A stretch of 64,000 nt of DNA, taken from contig DHDI01000019.1 in assembly GCA_002399285.1 (NCBI GenBank), forward strand, positions 667-64,666, in the 5' to 3' direction. A program made the position numbers and the translations under genes. Below are positions 18,040 through 27,020 of this stretch, piece by piece. Each line of letters begins with the position of its first letter. Within the stretch, counting starts at the first letter, position 1. The notes under the pieces were generated by a model. It was not told where the DNA came from, did not search any database, and saw only the letters and a list, made by a program, of their open reading frames with translations. Source of the DNA: Thermoanaerobacterales bacterium UBA4880. Lineage in GTDB: Bacteria; Bacillota; Thermoanaerobacteria; Thermoanaerobacterales; UBA4877.

Positions 18040-20583
18040 ATGAAACAGGGATTTGCAAAGATTTTTGGAGGGAGTAAAAGAAGTTGGGGGATCGCCGCTC
18101 TATGCCTGGTGATTATCGCAACCTCCATGGCCGGGGCATCCGTGGCTTACGGTTCCGATGACGCTAAAGCGGATACCATAGACAATATTGCTCTCTTCAA
18201 TGAGGGCGACAGGTATGGCTTGGCCGGCGGGAAATTCATCGTACGGTATGACGGCAAAGACACCGTGGTGCCGCTCACTCCCGATACCGACGATGAAAAT
18301 GTATATTTTGCCGACAAGGCCGTCTACGTATCGGACGAAGTGACGGGAGTGGCGTACGGCGACGCCGCAAAACCGGGATCACCGGTCATGGTGCTTATGA
18401 GCAGTGACAAGGGCAATACGTGGGATAGTTTCAAGGTTCCGGATACAAAGGCAGGAGACTATGAACAGAAGTATATGGGATTCACGACCAAGGATGACGG
18501 ATGGCTGCTTCTGGCAGGAGGGGTCTCCATGGGTAGTCAGAAAAACAGGATCTTTCAGACGGCGGACGGCGGAAAGACCTGGGATGAGATAGGCAATACC
18601 GCCGGGACCTATGAGCGCGTGGTGACGGGGGCGGGCTTTGCCGGTAAGGACGTCGGATTCGTATCATTCAGATATGATAATGACGCAAACCCCGCGATAT
18701 ACCGCACGGAGGACGGAGGCAAATCGTGGAACAAGTGCTCCATTCAGATACCCGATTCATTTAAAGGCATCACAAGCTATGCCGAAGCGGCGTCGCCCGT
18801 CTTTAACGGAGAAAAGGGCATCCTTCCGGTAAAACTCCGCAACAACGGCTGGAAGGGTGACCCGCTGGATGTGACGGTGTTCTATGAGACTTCGGACTAC
18901 GGCAAGACGTGGACCTTCAATGAGAAATACAGCCTGGCCCGCATATGGGCGGATGCATGGCGCACGCGGGACGGCAGGGGCCGCTATGAGATAATGGACA
19001 AGGCCATGCAGGCAGATTTCCGCTCACAGCAGTTTTCCCCCGATAACTTCGTGATACGCTGGTCCAGTCCGTGGGTGGAGAGATACGATGTGGCGCTGGA
19101 AGACGGCCAGGCCGTTGTCACCTATTTCTACACCGACTCCACAACCATGACTTATAAGGGGGTAGAGCGCCTGTCCTTCGGGCAGGAGGACGGACGGATG
19201 GTCATAACCGCCTGCAGTACCGAAACGGATATGGAGGAGTATGTCGATACCGCAAACTGGAAGAAGGCGGACGCGGGAGCTTATTCCTTCTCCATTCCCA
19301 ACTACTGGCGCATCTGGGCTAGGCCGGACGGATCGACCGGCATTTTGGTCGGGGACCAGCAAATAGGCAGTATGACCGTCCGGGATTACGATGCCTCCAA
19401 GCCTATAACACAATTTGAGGGAAGCAACGGGAGTCCGTTTATCACGAAGGAGCTTGCGGGCTGCAAGTATCCGGCGACGGATTTTGTGATACGCCGTACC
19501 GCCGCCGATGGTTCCTATGAGGATGAGCATCACGTCTACCTCATACCCGAGGGCAGCAATTATGCCTATGACCTGTGCTTAGATACCGCATGGGGAAATG
19601 AAAGGGCGGACGCGATCGCCAAGAGTTTTGAGGTGGATACGGACGCCATGGAGGTACGGCTTACCGCAAATAAATGGGCGGGGGCCGTCAAGAGCAGGGA
19701 TGGAAGGGCGCAGTATGCCCTGCTGAGTTCCGGCCTCCAAAAGAAGATGTATGCCGACTATGAAGGCTTCGGCTGGGTGACGGGCGTGTCCAGCCCATGG
19801 TTTGACGGCTATGACATGAAGATAGTCAAGGATAAAGCGTTTATCACGTACACAATGATGACCTCGACGGGATTTGAAGGCTATTCTTTTGAAACGCTCA
19901 ATTTTAAAAAGGAAAACGGGCGGTATGTGATAGATGAACTCACCTATCCCAAGATAGGCCGGGAGAATGGAACGGTCATAGCATATCTGGATGATGGCAA
20001 TACATGGCTGTCCGCAAAGAGCAAAAAGGACGGAATGTTTTCCGGCATGACCTTGTCCATAGACGGCAGGACGAAGGAATTTGCATGGGAGACATACGGC
20101 GAGCCGGCGTTTTTGCCGCAGCTTGAATATGCCGACGTAAACGGCGACGGGCGCAGCGAACTGGTCGTCATACTGTGTAAAGATGAGGGCACGGGCATCA
20201 ATATAGAAGAAATACATGTGATAGATACCAAAGACCTTTCCGAGATCAAGGTACAGGACCCCCAGGCCGCGCTCAAGGACCGCGTGGTATCGAAGATAGA
20301 TGAGAACGGTATAAAAATAACGATCGACGGCAAGAGCGCCGTGGAATTCTCCCAAAGCGAGCTGGAGAGCATAGCGGGGAAAAGAGAGGGTTGGTTCAAA
20401 GAGCCTGCGACGGATTCTATCGTCGACTATTCGGCGGATGACGGCCGCATCACGGCAAACGTCGCGGCTGTAATTTCACCGTTGGGCTATTTGGGCGAAT
20501 TCCGATTGAACTACGCGTATGAGGATAGCCGGCTAAAGGTCGATACCATTGACTTTAACGTACCGCTTACAAGAATGAAATAG
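18040..20583 (+). CDS. Large secreted protein with Asp-box repeats and a duplicated domain
   Basis: An 847-residue exported protein of unknown function. ATG 18040 is preferred over ATG 18022 because GGGAGGT lies 9 nt upstream. A signal peptide (about residues 1-37, ending near AYG) precedes a beta-propeller-like region with four Asp-box motifs: DKGNTWD, DGGKTWD, DGGKSWN and DYGKTWT (about residues 120-290). A domain of about 100 residues occurs twice (near 297-390 and 537-640), each copy with W-x-x-A...RDGR...Y and SSPW. The C-terminal part holds DVNGDGRSE, a calcium-loop type motif. It stands alone behind a Pho-box-like promoter. A sialidase-type catalytic site is not evident, so glycosidase activity is not claimed. 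Confidence 0.8.
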   Translation: MKQGFAKIFGGSKRSWGIAALCLVIIATSMAGASVAYGSDDAKADTIDNIALFNEGDRYGLAGGKFIVRYDGKDTVVPLTPDTDDENVYFADKAVYVSDEVTGVAYGDAAKPGSPVMVLMSSDKGNTWDSFKVPDTKAGDYEQKYMGFTTKDDGWLLLAGGVSMGSQKNRIFQTADGGKTWDEIGNTAGTYERVVTGAGFAGKDVGFVSFRYDNDANPAIYRTEDGGKSWNKCSIQIPDSFKGITSYAEAASPVFNGEKGILPVKLRNNGWKGDPLDVTVFYETSDYGKTWTFNEKYSLARIWADAWRTRDGRGRYEIMDKAMQADFRSQQFSPDNFVIRWSSPWVERYDVALEDGQAVVTYFYTDSTTMTYKGVERLSFGQEDGRMVITACSTETDMEEYVDTANWKKADAGAYSFSIPNYWRIWARPDGSTGILVGDQQIGSMTVRDYDASKPITQFEGSNGSPFITKELAGCKYPATDFVIRRTAADGSYEDEHHVYLIPEGSNYAYDLCLDTAWGNERADAIAKSFEVDTDAMEVRLTANKWAGAVKSRDGRAQYALLSSGLQKKMYADYEGFGWVTGVSSPWFDGYDMKIVKDKAFITYTMMTSTGFEGYSFETLNFKKENGRYVIDELTYPKIGRENGTVIAYLDDGNTWLSAKSKKDGMFSGMTLSIDGRTKEFAWETYGEPAFLPQLEYADVNGDGRSELVVILCKDEGTGINIEEIHVIDTKDLSEIKVQDPQAALKDRVVSKIDENGIKITIDGKSAVEFSQSELESIAGKREGWFKEPATDSIVDYSADDGRITANVAAVISPLGYLGEFRLNYAYEDSRLKVDTIDFNVPLTRMK

Positions 20584-20617
20584 ATACTTTCACTAAATAA
20601 AAGTAAATATTATCATG

Positions 20618-20645
20618 AAGTCCGGTAAATCATGCCGGACTTTTG
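20618..20645 (+). terminator. Intrinsic terminator after the secreted protein
   Basis: An 8-bp stem AAGTCCGG/CCGGACTT (20618-20625 and 20635-20642) with a 9-nt loop, followed by TTTTGTTATTG. Confidence 0.85.
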
Positions 20646-20745
20646 TTATTGTTTTAACAAATGGCGGACCGATAGTGCGACTATTGGTTATATTGGAACT
20701 TTGATGGAAAACGATTGCCTATATGTGGGATAAGCTAGAAGTATA

Positions 20746-20773
20746 TTGACTTTATGTATAATGGGCGTACAAT
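20746..20773 (+). promoter_or_regulatory. Predicted promoter of the ech operon
   Basis: TTGACT (20746-20751), 16 nt, then TACAAT (20768-20773), about 72 nt before the echA start at 20846. This fits a sigma-A promoter. The upstream gap from 20646 shows no other clear signal. Confidence 0.55.
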
Positions 20774-20845
20774 AATAGTAGCATGAATGATTTTATGAAT
20801 GTATTCTTTATACTGCAAGTTTTTATTCAATTGGAGGCTTGGCAA

Positions 20846-22762
20846 ATGCAATTTGAATTATTTATTGCGATTTTATTACCAATCATATCCGGTATCATAG
20901 TATATGTAATAAAAAATGAGAAGCTGCGCAATTTTTTGGTGATCATGAGCACAGTTCTTGTCATGCTGTCATCGGTATTGATCCTGCATCATGGCAATTT
21001 TGCCCTTGATATGGAAGAACTTGGTTCAATTCCCTGGGACAGGATAATAGAGATCCTGGACCTTGCTCTGGGGCTCTATGTGCTTTACATCTCTATTTCA
21101 ATAAAGAACGTCACTTTGATATTATTGACGGTCGCCCAGGTCATCCCTCTCTTTATATTTGAGGATTTTATGGGGGCAAACCTGGAGGTAAGTGAGATAT
21201 TGTATGCTGATCACCTGTCGCTGATCATGAATATAATCATTTCATTTGTGGGAACATTGATTTGGATATTTGCCATTGGATATATGAAGGACGACGAGCA
21301 GCATAAAAAGATCTTCCCGTCGCGCCAGAACAGGTTTTTCGCCATAATCCTCATATTTATCGGGGCGATGAACGCCCTTGTATTATCCAACAGCCTTATT
21401 TGGGTATATTTCTTCTGGGAAGTTACCACGTTGAGCTCCTATCTGCTGATAGGGCACGACGGTACGGAAGAGGCAAAGGAATCTGCAGTCAGGGCTCTGC
21501 TGCTGAACAGCATCGGCGGGGTCGCGTTTGTCGCCGCCATAATAACCTCCTACTACCAGATAGGAACGGTCGACATACAGCGGATCATAGCGTCCAAACC
21601 GGAAGGCCTGGCCCTTTTGCCGATCGCGCTGCTGTGCCTGGCAGCATTTACGAAATCAGCGCAGATACCCTTCCACAAATGGCTGCTGGGCGCCATGGTC
21701 GCACCCACGCCGGTATCGGCCCTGCTGCATTCCAGCACTATGGTCAAGGCGGGGGTGTACCTCATCATACGGCTGGCTCCTTCATTTTATGGAACCCGGA
21801 TGGCCTATGTCATCTCCATATTCGGCGGCTTCACCTTTGTGGCTGCATCGTTGATGGCCATAGGGCAGTCCAACGGCAAGAAGATCCTGGCATACTCCAC
21901 GATCTCCAATCTGGGACTGATCATTTCGGCCGCCTGTATCGATAATCCCACCGCCGTGGCCGCTGCCATAATGCTGATGATCTTTCATGCCGTATCCAAA
22001 GCTCTCCTGTTCCTCTGCGTAGGGACCATAGAGCATGGGATCGGCAGCAGGGACATAGAGGACATGAGGGGACTGATAAACAGGATGCCGTTTACCGCCA
22101 CCATCACAGTCGTGGGCCTTGTGACGATGCTGCTGCCTCCCTTCGGAGTGCTTCTCAGCAAATGGCTGGTCCTGGAGACCGCGGCTAAAAACCCCGTGCT
22201 GGTCTTTATGATAGCCATAGGAAGCGCTCTGACCGTCGTATACTATACCAGATGGCTGGGGCTGCTGCTTTCAAGATCGTCGGCAAGGGAAGATATAAAA
22301 CATGAAGAGATATCGGTATATATAAAGACTCCTTTGATTACGCTGTCTGTTGCCGCAGTAACGATAAGCGTTTTGATCACCTTCATACTCAACAAACTGA
22401 TAGTACCGGCGGTGACTCAATACTACAGCGTACTTGGACTCATAGGCATGGAGGGGACCATAAAGGGAACTTACGGCGCGTTTTCACTCTGGCCGGTATT
22501 CCTGGCGCTGATATTGGCGTTTATCGGCGGATATTTTGCCCTAAAGAGCCAGTCGGGTTATGCGCAGCCGTATATGCCCGGCGAAACTGCCAAAGACTAT
22601 AAGGTGATAAAGATAAACGGAAAAGAGGATGCCATACCTGAGAAGCCGAAAATAAGGAATTACTATTTCGGCGACGTCCTCTCGGAGAATAAGCTTACGC
22701 CTTGGCTCAAGTTGATTGCCATTGCACTTATAGCCTGTACGTTTGGAGTGATATTATTATGA
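20846..22762 (+). CDS. echA: Ech-type energy-converting hydrogenase, large proton-pumping membrane subunit (EchA, NuoL-like)
   Basis: An antiporter-like membrane subunit of about 638 residues with around 15 helices, related to NuoL/HyfB. The conserved core FFWEVTTLSSYLLIGHD, then TKSAQIPFHKWLLGAMVAPTPVSALLHSSTMVKAGVYLI and AYSTISNLG, carries the Glu/Lys/His residues used in ion translocation. ATG 20846 has GGAGG 8 nt upstream and is preferred to ATG 20783. It is the first gene of echABCDEF-hypABCDFE. In Ech complexes it couples electron flow between ferredoxin and protons to H+ or Na+ movement across the membrane. Confidence 0.93.
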   Translation: MQFELFIAILLPIISGIIVYVIKNEKLRNFLVIMSTVLVMLSSVLILHHGNFALDMEELGSIPWDRIIEILDLALGLYVLYISISIKNVTLILLTVAQVIPLFIFEDFMGANLEVSEILYADHLSLIMNIIISFVGTLIWIFAIGYMKDDEQHKKIFPSRQNRFFAIILIFIGAMNALVLSNSLIWVYFFWEVTTLSSYLLIGHDGTEEAKESAVRALLLNSIGGVAFVAAIITSYYQIGTVDIQRIIASKPEGLALLPIALLCLAAFTKSAQIPFHKWLLGAMVAPTPVSALLHSSTMVKAGVYLIIRLAPSFYGTRMAYVISIFGGFTFVAASLMAIGQSNGKKILAYSTISNLGLIISAACIDNPTAVAAAIMLMIFHAVSKALLFLCVGTIEHGIGSRDIEDMRGLINRMPFTATITVVGLVTMLLPPFGVLLSKWLVLETAAKNPVLVFMIAIGSALTVVYYTRWLGLLLSRSSAREDIKHEEISVYIKTPLITLSVAAVTISVLITFILNKLIVPAVTQYYSVLGLIGMEGTIKGTYGAFSLWPVFLALILAFIGGYFALKSQSGYAQPYMPGETAKDYKVIKINGKEDAIPEKPKIRNYYFGDVLSENKLTPWLKLIAIALIACTFGVILL

Positions 22763-23604
22763 TCCTTAAAATCTTGTTTGCATTGATAGGCATGCCGGTC
22801 ATAGGCGGACTCGTAGTGGGAGCCGACAGGAAGGTCACCGCTAGGCTGCAGGGGAGATACGGACCGCCTCTGCTTCAGCCGTTCTACGATGTCATAAAGC
22901 TGTTCCTTAAAGAGAGAATGTCCGTAAACGAGTTTCAGGTATTGAGCGTGTTCATATACCTTGCCTCCTCGGCATTGAGCGTGCTGCTTCTGGTATTGAG
23001 GAGCGATCTTTTGATGATAATATTCGTCATGTCTATAGGAGCGGCATTCCTTGTCGTCGGAGCTATGTCGGTGCGGTCCCCATACAGTCAGGTGGGGGCG
23101 CAGAGAGAACTTATGCAGATGCTGTCCTATGAACCCCTGCTGATACTGATAACCGTGGGAATGTATCTTGTGACCGGCAGCTTTAAAGTCAGCAAGATCA
23201 TGATGAGGACCACGCCCATGATCGCGGAGCTGCCTCTTTTATTCCTTGTCATGATCATTATCATGGGCATAAAGATGAGGAAGTCTCCCTTTGATATCTC
23301 TGCATCCGAGCATGCTCATCAGGAGATAGTCAGGGGAGTGCTGACGGACTATTCCGGACCATACCTTGCCATGACGGAGATCGCTCACTGGTATGACCTG
23401 ACCCTGCTTTTGGGTATTGCCGCGCTGTTTTTCTATCCGTACACGGTATGGGGAGTCGTCTCTGCATTGGGGCTGGTCCTGATCGAGATACTGATCGACA
23501 ATGTGACGGCCAGACTTACGGTGAAATGGATGCTCTCCTATTCATATATGGTGGGAGTGCTGTTGGCTGCGGTGAATATAGGTATTCTGTATTTTATAAG
23601 GTGA
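22759..23604 (+). CDS. echB: Ech hydrogenase membrane subunit EchB (NuoH-like)
   Basis: A membrane protein of about 281 residues of the NuoH/HycD family, which anchors the peripheral arm. Key stretches are GADRKVTARLQGRYGPPLLQPFYDVIKLF near the N-terminus and SPFDISASEHAHQEIVRGVLTDYSGPYLA in the middle, the conserved acidic loop facing the catalytic module. The start ATG 22759 overlaps the echA stop by 4 nt. It is separated from echC by 153 nt holding a repeat element and a possible promoter. Confidence 0.94.
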   Translation: MILKILFALIGMPVIGGLVVGADRKVTARLQGRYGPPLLQPFYDVIKLFLKERMSVNEFQVLSVFIYLASSALSVLLLVLRSDLLMIIFVMSIGAAFLVVGAMSVRSPYSQVGAQRELMQMLSYEPLLILITVGMYLVTGSFKVSKIMMRTTPMIAELPLLFLVMIIIMGIKMRKSPFDISASEHAHQEIVRGVLTDYSGPYLAMTEIAHWYDLTLLLGIAALFFYPYTVWGVVSALGLVLIEILIDNVTARLTVKWMLSYSYMVGVLLAAVNIGILYFIR

Positions 23605-23669
23605 TGGGGAAATTTTTGCCCCGGCGTTGAAAAGTTATTACCTAAAAACAAAAATTGCGGTATAATATA

Positions 23670-23741
23670 GGTGCAGAGTATAGATAAACTGGCAGGCCGA
23701 GACAAATCGTGCAAGGAAGCAAGCAAAATTGGCACGGCCTG
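23670..23741 (-). repeat. Dispersed intergenic element, copy C, inside the ech operon
   Basis: Read on the minus strand, AGGCCGTGCC, then TTGCACGATTTGTCTCGG and CCTGCCAGTTTATCT, align with the copies at 17.9, 30.6 and 33.25 kb. In the mRNA it gives a hairpin with 7-bp arms CAGGCCG (23693-23699) and CGGCCTG (23735-23741), ending 16 nt before the echC start. A TATAAT at 23661-23666 has only a poor -35. Confidence 0.5.
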
Positions 23742-23757
23742 AGACTGAGGTGATATC

Positions 23758-24189
23758 ATGAGCGTTTTGGACGGCGTTAGAAAACTTTCTCCCTGGCTTG
23801 TGCATTATGACTGCGGGAGCTGCAACGGATGCGATATAGAACTTTTAAGCTGCCTTACTCCTCTCTACGATGTGGAGAGGTTCGGCATAGTCAATGTGGG
23901 CGATCCTAAGCAGGCCGACGTGTTGGTCGTTACGGGAACGGTCAATCAACAGAACAAAAGCGTGCTCAAAAATATATATGATCAGATGCCCGATCCCAAA
24001 GTAGTCGTGGCCGTAGGCGTATGCGCATGCACGGGTGGTATATTCAGAGACTGCTACAACGTGGTGGGAGGTATCGACAAGGTAATACCGGTGGATGTCT
24101 ATGTGCCGGGCTGCCCGGCCCGGCCGGAGCAGATAATAGACGGCATAAGGATGGCCATACAGAAACTCTCCGAGAAAAAGATAGCATGA
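23758..24189 (+). CDS. echC: Ech hydrogenase small subunit EchC (NuoB-like)
   Basis: A 143-residue electron-transfer subunit carrying the proximal [4Fe-4S] cluster. Cluster cysteines are visible in DCGSCNGCDIE (Cys 19, 22, 25), GVCACTGG and VPGCPARPEQI, matching the NuoB/EchC pattern. Short length is normal for group 4 hydrogenases, which lack the long C-terminal part of soluble small subunits. It pairs directly with EchE and sits on the cytoplasmic face of EchB. Confidence 0.95.
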   Translation: MSVLDGVRKLSPWLVHYDCGSCNGCDIELLSCLTPLYDVERFGIVNVGDPKQADVLVVTGTVNQQNKSVLKNIYDQMPDPKVVVAVGVCACTGGIFRDCYNVVGGIDKVIPVDVYVPGCPARPEQIIDGIRMAIQKLSEKKIA

Positions 24190-24203
24190 GAGGGGTATAA
24201 GCT

Positions 24204-24578
24204 GTGATAGATGCGAGAGAAGTCACGATGGAAAATCTTTTGGACGAGGTAAAGAAGTATCATGACGGCGGTTACAGGCTGGTGACCGAGAGCTGCGTCG
24301 ATCTGGGAGATAAGTTCGATATTCTGTATCACTTCGATAAGGACTACAAGCTCGAGAATCTCAGGCTTACCATAGATAAGGGCGTGAGGGTAAAGAGCAT
24401 ATCCTCCGTATACTTCAGCGCCATATTTTCCGAGAACGAGATGCAGGATATGTTCGGCGTAAAGTTCGACGGCCTGGCCGTCGACTACGGCGGTAAGCTG
24501 CTGCTGGGGGAGGATTCTCCCCTGTCGCCGATGGCGCATATACAGATAGTCAAAAAGGAGGATGCCGGCAATGTCTGA
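24204..24578 (+). CDS. echD: Ech hydrogenase subunit EchD (NuoC-like)
   Basis: A 124-residue cytoplasmic subunit related to the 30-kDa NuoC protein, without cofactors. The pattern SISSVYFSAIFSENEMQDMFGVKFDG matches the NuoC signature, where acidic residues contact the large subunit. The GTG start at 24204 is supported by AGGGG upstream. It overlaps echE by 8 nt. It is much shorter than NuoC of complex I, as usual in Ech. Confidence 0.9.
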   Translation: MIDAREVTMENLLDEVKKYHDGGYRLVTESCVDLGDKFDILYHFDKDYKLENLRLTIDKGVRVKSISSVYFSAIFSENEMQDMFGVKFDGLAVDYGGKLLLGEDSPLSPMAHIQIVKKEDAGNV

Positions 24579-25653
24579 TAATAAAAGTTTCATACCCTTC
24601 GGCCCGCAGCACCCGGTACTGCCGGAGCCCATACAGCTGAGGCTGGTGGTGGAGGACGAGAAGATCGTGGAGGCGCTGCCGACAGTCGGCTATGTCCACA
24701 GGGGCCTGGAAAAACTGGCGGAGGTAAAGAATATAAATCAGATGATCTACGTCGTGGAGAGGATATGCGGCATATGCAGCTGTATGCAGGCAATGACCTA
24801 CTGCCAGGGCATAGAGGAACTGATGGATGTGGAGGTGCCCGAGAGGGCCAAGTACCTCAGGACCATCTGGGCGGAGCTTCACAGGATGCACAGCCACCTG
24901 CTCTGGATGGGTCTGATGGCCGACGCGTTCGGCTATGAGAGCCTGTTCATGCAGACGTGGCGCATAAGGGAAAAAGTGATGGACATATTGGACAAGACAG
25001 CCGGCAACCGGGTCATAATATCCGTAAATATCATAGGCGGGGTCAGAAGAGACATAGACGACGAGATGAAAAAATGGGTATTGGATACCCTTAACGATAT
25101 AGAGAGAGACTTAAAAGAAGTATATAACGTCATGAAGGACGATTACACCATAAAGAAGAGGACCGTCGGAGTAGGCGTCATATCCAGGGACGAGGCCTTT
25201 GAGATGGGCCTTGTGGGTCCGATGCTCAAGGGCAGCGGCTATCCCTATGACATGAGGACTACGGGATACGCAGCGTACGGCAATCTGGGATTCCAACCCA
25301 TAACCGAAAAGGACGGCGACTGTTATGCCAGGATGCTCGTCAGGATGCGCGAACTCTTCCAATCGATAGATCTGATACGCAAAGCCTTTGCCCTGATGCC
25401 GGAAGGAGAGCTGGCCGTACCCGTGAAGGGAAATCCGGACGGCGAGGTGATATCCAGGGTGGAGCAGGCGCGGGGCACGGTAATGTATTATATCAAGGCC
25501 AACGGAGGCAAGCAGCTGGAAAGGCTAAGGGTAAGAACGCCTACCTTTGCCAACATAGCCGCGCTGATGAAGATCCTTCCCGGGTCGCAGCTGGCCGACG
25601 TGCCCGTATTGGTGCTGACCATAGATCCGTGCATAAGCTGCACTGAAAGGTAG
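24571..25653 (+). CDS. echE: Ech [NiFe] hydrogenase catalytic large subunit EchE
   Basis: A 360-residue catalytic subunit that holds the Ni-Fe site for H2 formation or oxidation. The L1 motif gives Cys66 and Cys69 (RICGIC) and the L2 motif at the very end gives Cys354 and Cys357 (DPCISCTER, then stop). The residue usually conserved as His four positions after the second L1 cysteine is Gln73 (CGICSCMQ), an unusual change. There is no C-terminal extension, as known for EchE and CooH, which fits the absence of a maturation endopeptidase gene here. ATG 24571 is chosen over ATG 24562 because GGAGG sits 9 nt upstream of it. Confidence 0.94.
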   Translation: MSDNKSFIPFGPQHPVLPEPIQLRLVVEDEKIVEALPTVGYVHRGLEKLAEVKNINQMIYVVERICGICSCMQAMTYCQGIEELMDVEVPERAKYLRTIWAELHRMHSHLLWMGLMADAFGYESLFMQTWRIREKVMDILDKTAGNRVIISVNIIGGVRRDIDDEMKKWVLDTLNDIERDLKEVYNVMKDDYTIKKRTVGVGVISRDEAFEMGLVGPMLKGSGYPYDMRTTGYAAYGNLGFQPITEKDGDCYARMLVRMRELFQSIDLIRKAFALMPEGELAVPVKGNPDGEVISRVEQARGTVMYYIKANGGKQLERLRVRTPTFANIAALMKILPGSQLADVPVLVLTIDPCISCTER

Positions 25654-25660
25654 TGATAAA

Positions 25661-26032
25661 ATGTTCAGGATGGGAAAGCGACTGTTTGAAAACATTATAA
25701 GCGGTCCCGCTACGAGGCTTAAGCCCCGTGAACCCTTTGCGGGGGAACGCGGACATATAGAGATAGATATTTCCAAATGTATCTTCTGCATGAGATGCGC
25801 CAGGGAATGCCCCTGCGGCTGCCTTACCGTAAACAGGGCGGAGGGCACCTGGGACATAGATCAGTTTGAGTGCATCACCTGCGGAGTATGTGCAAGCGTA
25901 TGTGCAAAACATGCCATATCTATGAAGGGCAGCTACAGAAAACCTGCGGAGCACAAAAAGATAAACATATACAAGGGGACCCCGCCAGCAAAGCCGAATA
26001 AAGTGGAGGCGCCGGCAGGAGGAAAAGCATAG
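25661..26032 (+). CDS. echF: Ech hydrogenase ferredoxin-like subunit EchF (NuoI-like)
   Basis: A 123-residue polyferredoxin with two [4Fe-4S] sites: CIFCMRCARECPCGC and CITCGVCASVCAKH. It passes electrons between soluble ferredoxin and the EchC cluster. The second site has Ala instead of the usual Pro after its last Cys. The C-terminal tail is rich in Lys, Pro and Ala and probably disordered. It shares one base with the hypA start, so structural and maturation genes form one operon. Confidence 0.93.
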   Translation: MFRMGKRLFENIISGPATRLKPREPFAGERGHIEIDISKCIFCMRCARECPCGCLTVNRAEGTWDIDQFECITCGVCASVCAKHAISMKGSYRKPAEHKKINIYKGTPPAKPNKVEAPAGGKA

Positions 26033-26394
26033 TGCACGAACTTTCAGTAACCGAATCGCTTTTAGATATGTCCGTAGAGGAGGCCGAAAAGGCTGGAGCC
26101 GCCCATATAGATGAGATAAAGATCGTCATAGGCGACCTTACGGGCATATCTGAGGAGTGCGTTCGGTTTTATTTTGATATTATCAGCGAGGGAACCATAG
26201 CCGAGCATGCTCGGCTGTCATTCAAGAGAATGCCGGCTGTGTTCCGCTGCAGCAGCTGCGGGCATGTATTCGAGAGAGAGCGCCTGGCTTTTAGCTGTCC
26301 GGTATGCGGCAGCCCGGGCGTACTTATAGACAGCGGCAAGGAACTGTATATAGAAGGGATAGAGGTGAGCTATGATGGAGATAAAACTGGTTAA
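26032..26394 (+). CDS. hypA: Hydrogenase nickel insertion protein HypA
   Basis: A 120-residue nickel metallochaperone. The N-terminal MHELSVTESLL carries the nickel-binding His2 (the start codon is GTG). The zinc loop has two CxxC motifs, CSSCG and CPVCG. AGGAGG lies 8 nt before GTG 26032. It delivers nickel with HypB to the large subunit EchE. It overlaps hypB by 23 nt. Confidence 0.95.
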   Translation: MHELSVTESLLDMSVEEAEKAGAAHIDEIKIVIGDLTGISEECVRFYFDIISEGTIAEHARLSFKRMPAVFRCSSCGHVFERERLAFSCPVCGSPGVLIDSGKELYIEGIEVSYDGDKTG

Positions 26395-27019
26395 AAATAT
26401 ATTGGATGCCAACGACCGGCTGGCGGAGGACAACAAGAAGGCCTTCGAGGCGGCCGGAACGACTGTGATAAATATGATAGGTTCGCCGGGAAGCGGAAAG
26501 ACTTCGCTCATTCTGCGGACCATAGAAAAACTCAAGGATAAGTGCGGTATTCAGGTGATCGAGGGAGACATAGCATCCTCCATAGATGCGCAGACTATAG
26601 CGGGCAAGGGGATAGATGCCCTGCAGATAAATACGGAGGGCGAATGCCATCTGGATGCCAATATGATAAGACAGGCCGTACGCAGCTTCGAGCTTAAGCC
26701 CGGCCTGCTGTTTATAGAGAACGTCGGCAATCTGGTGTGCCCCGCGGAGTTTGAGATAGGCGAGGACTTCAAGGTGACGGTGCTCAGCGTGCCCGAGGGC
26801 CATGACAAGCCCTATAAGTACCCGCTGGTATTTTCCAAGTCCACCGCAGTCGTTCTCACCAAATGTGATCTCATGCCATATATAGACTTCGAGATGGACA
26901 CCTTCATATCGGGAATAAGGTCGTTAAATCCCAACTGCAGGCTGTTCGTCGTGAGCTCCAAGACGGGCGAGGGCATAGACGAATGGGCTTCATGGCTGGA
27001 AGGGCTAAGGAGGCGGTAA
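26372..27019 (+). CDS. hypB: Hydrogenase nickel incorporation GTPase HypB
   Basis: A 215-residue SIMIBI-class GTPase that drives nickel insertion. P-loop GSPGSGKTS, then EGDIAS, the metal-site region ECHLDANM and NKxD-like TKCDLMPY are visible. It lacks both the His-rich nickel store and the N-terminal CxxCGC site seen in some HypB proteins, so it is the short form. Two ATGs (26372 and 26375) compete; GAGGTGAG just upstream fits either. Confidence 0.95.
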   Translation: MMEIKLVKNILDANDRLAEDNKKAFEAAGTTVINMIGSPGSGKTSLILRTIEKLKDKCGIQVIEGDIASSIDAQTIAGKGIDALQINTEGECHLDANMIRQAVRSFELKPGLLFIENVGNLVCPAEFEIGEDFKVTVLSVPEGHDKPYKYPLVFSKSTAVVLTKCDLMPYIDFEMDTFISGIRSLNPNCRLFVVSSKTGEGIDEWASWLEGLRRR

Positions 27020-27020
27020 C

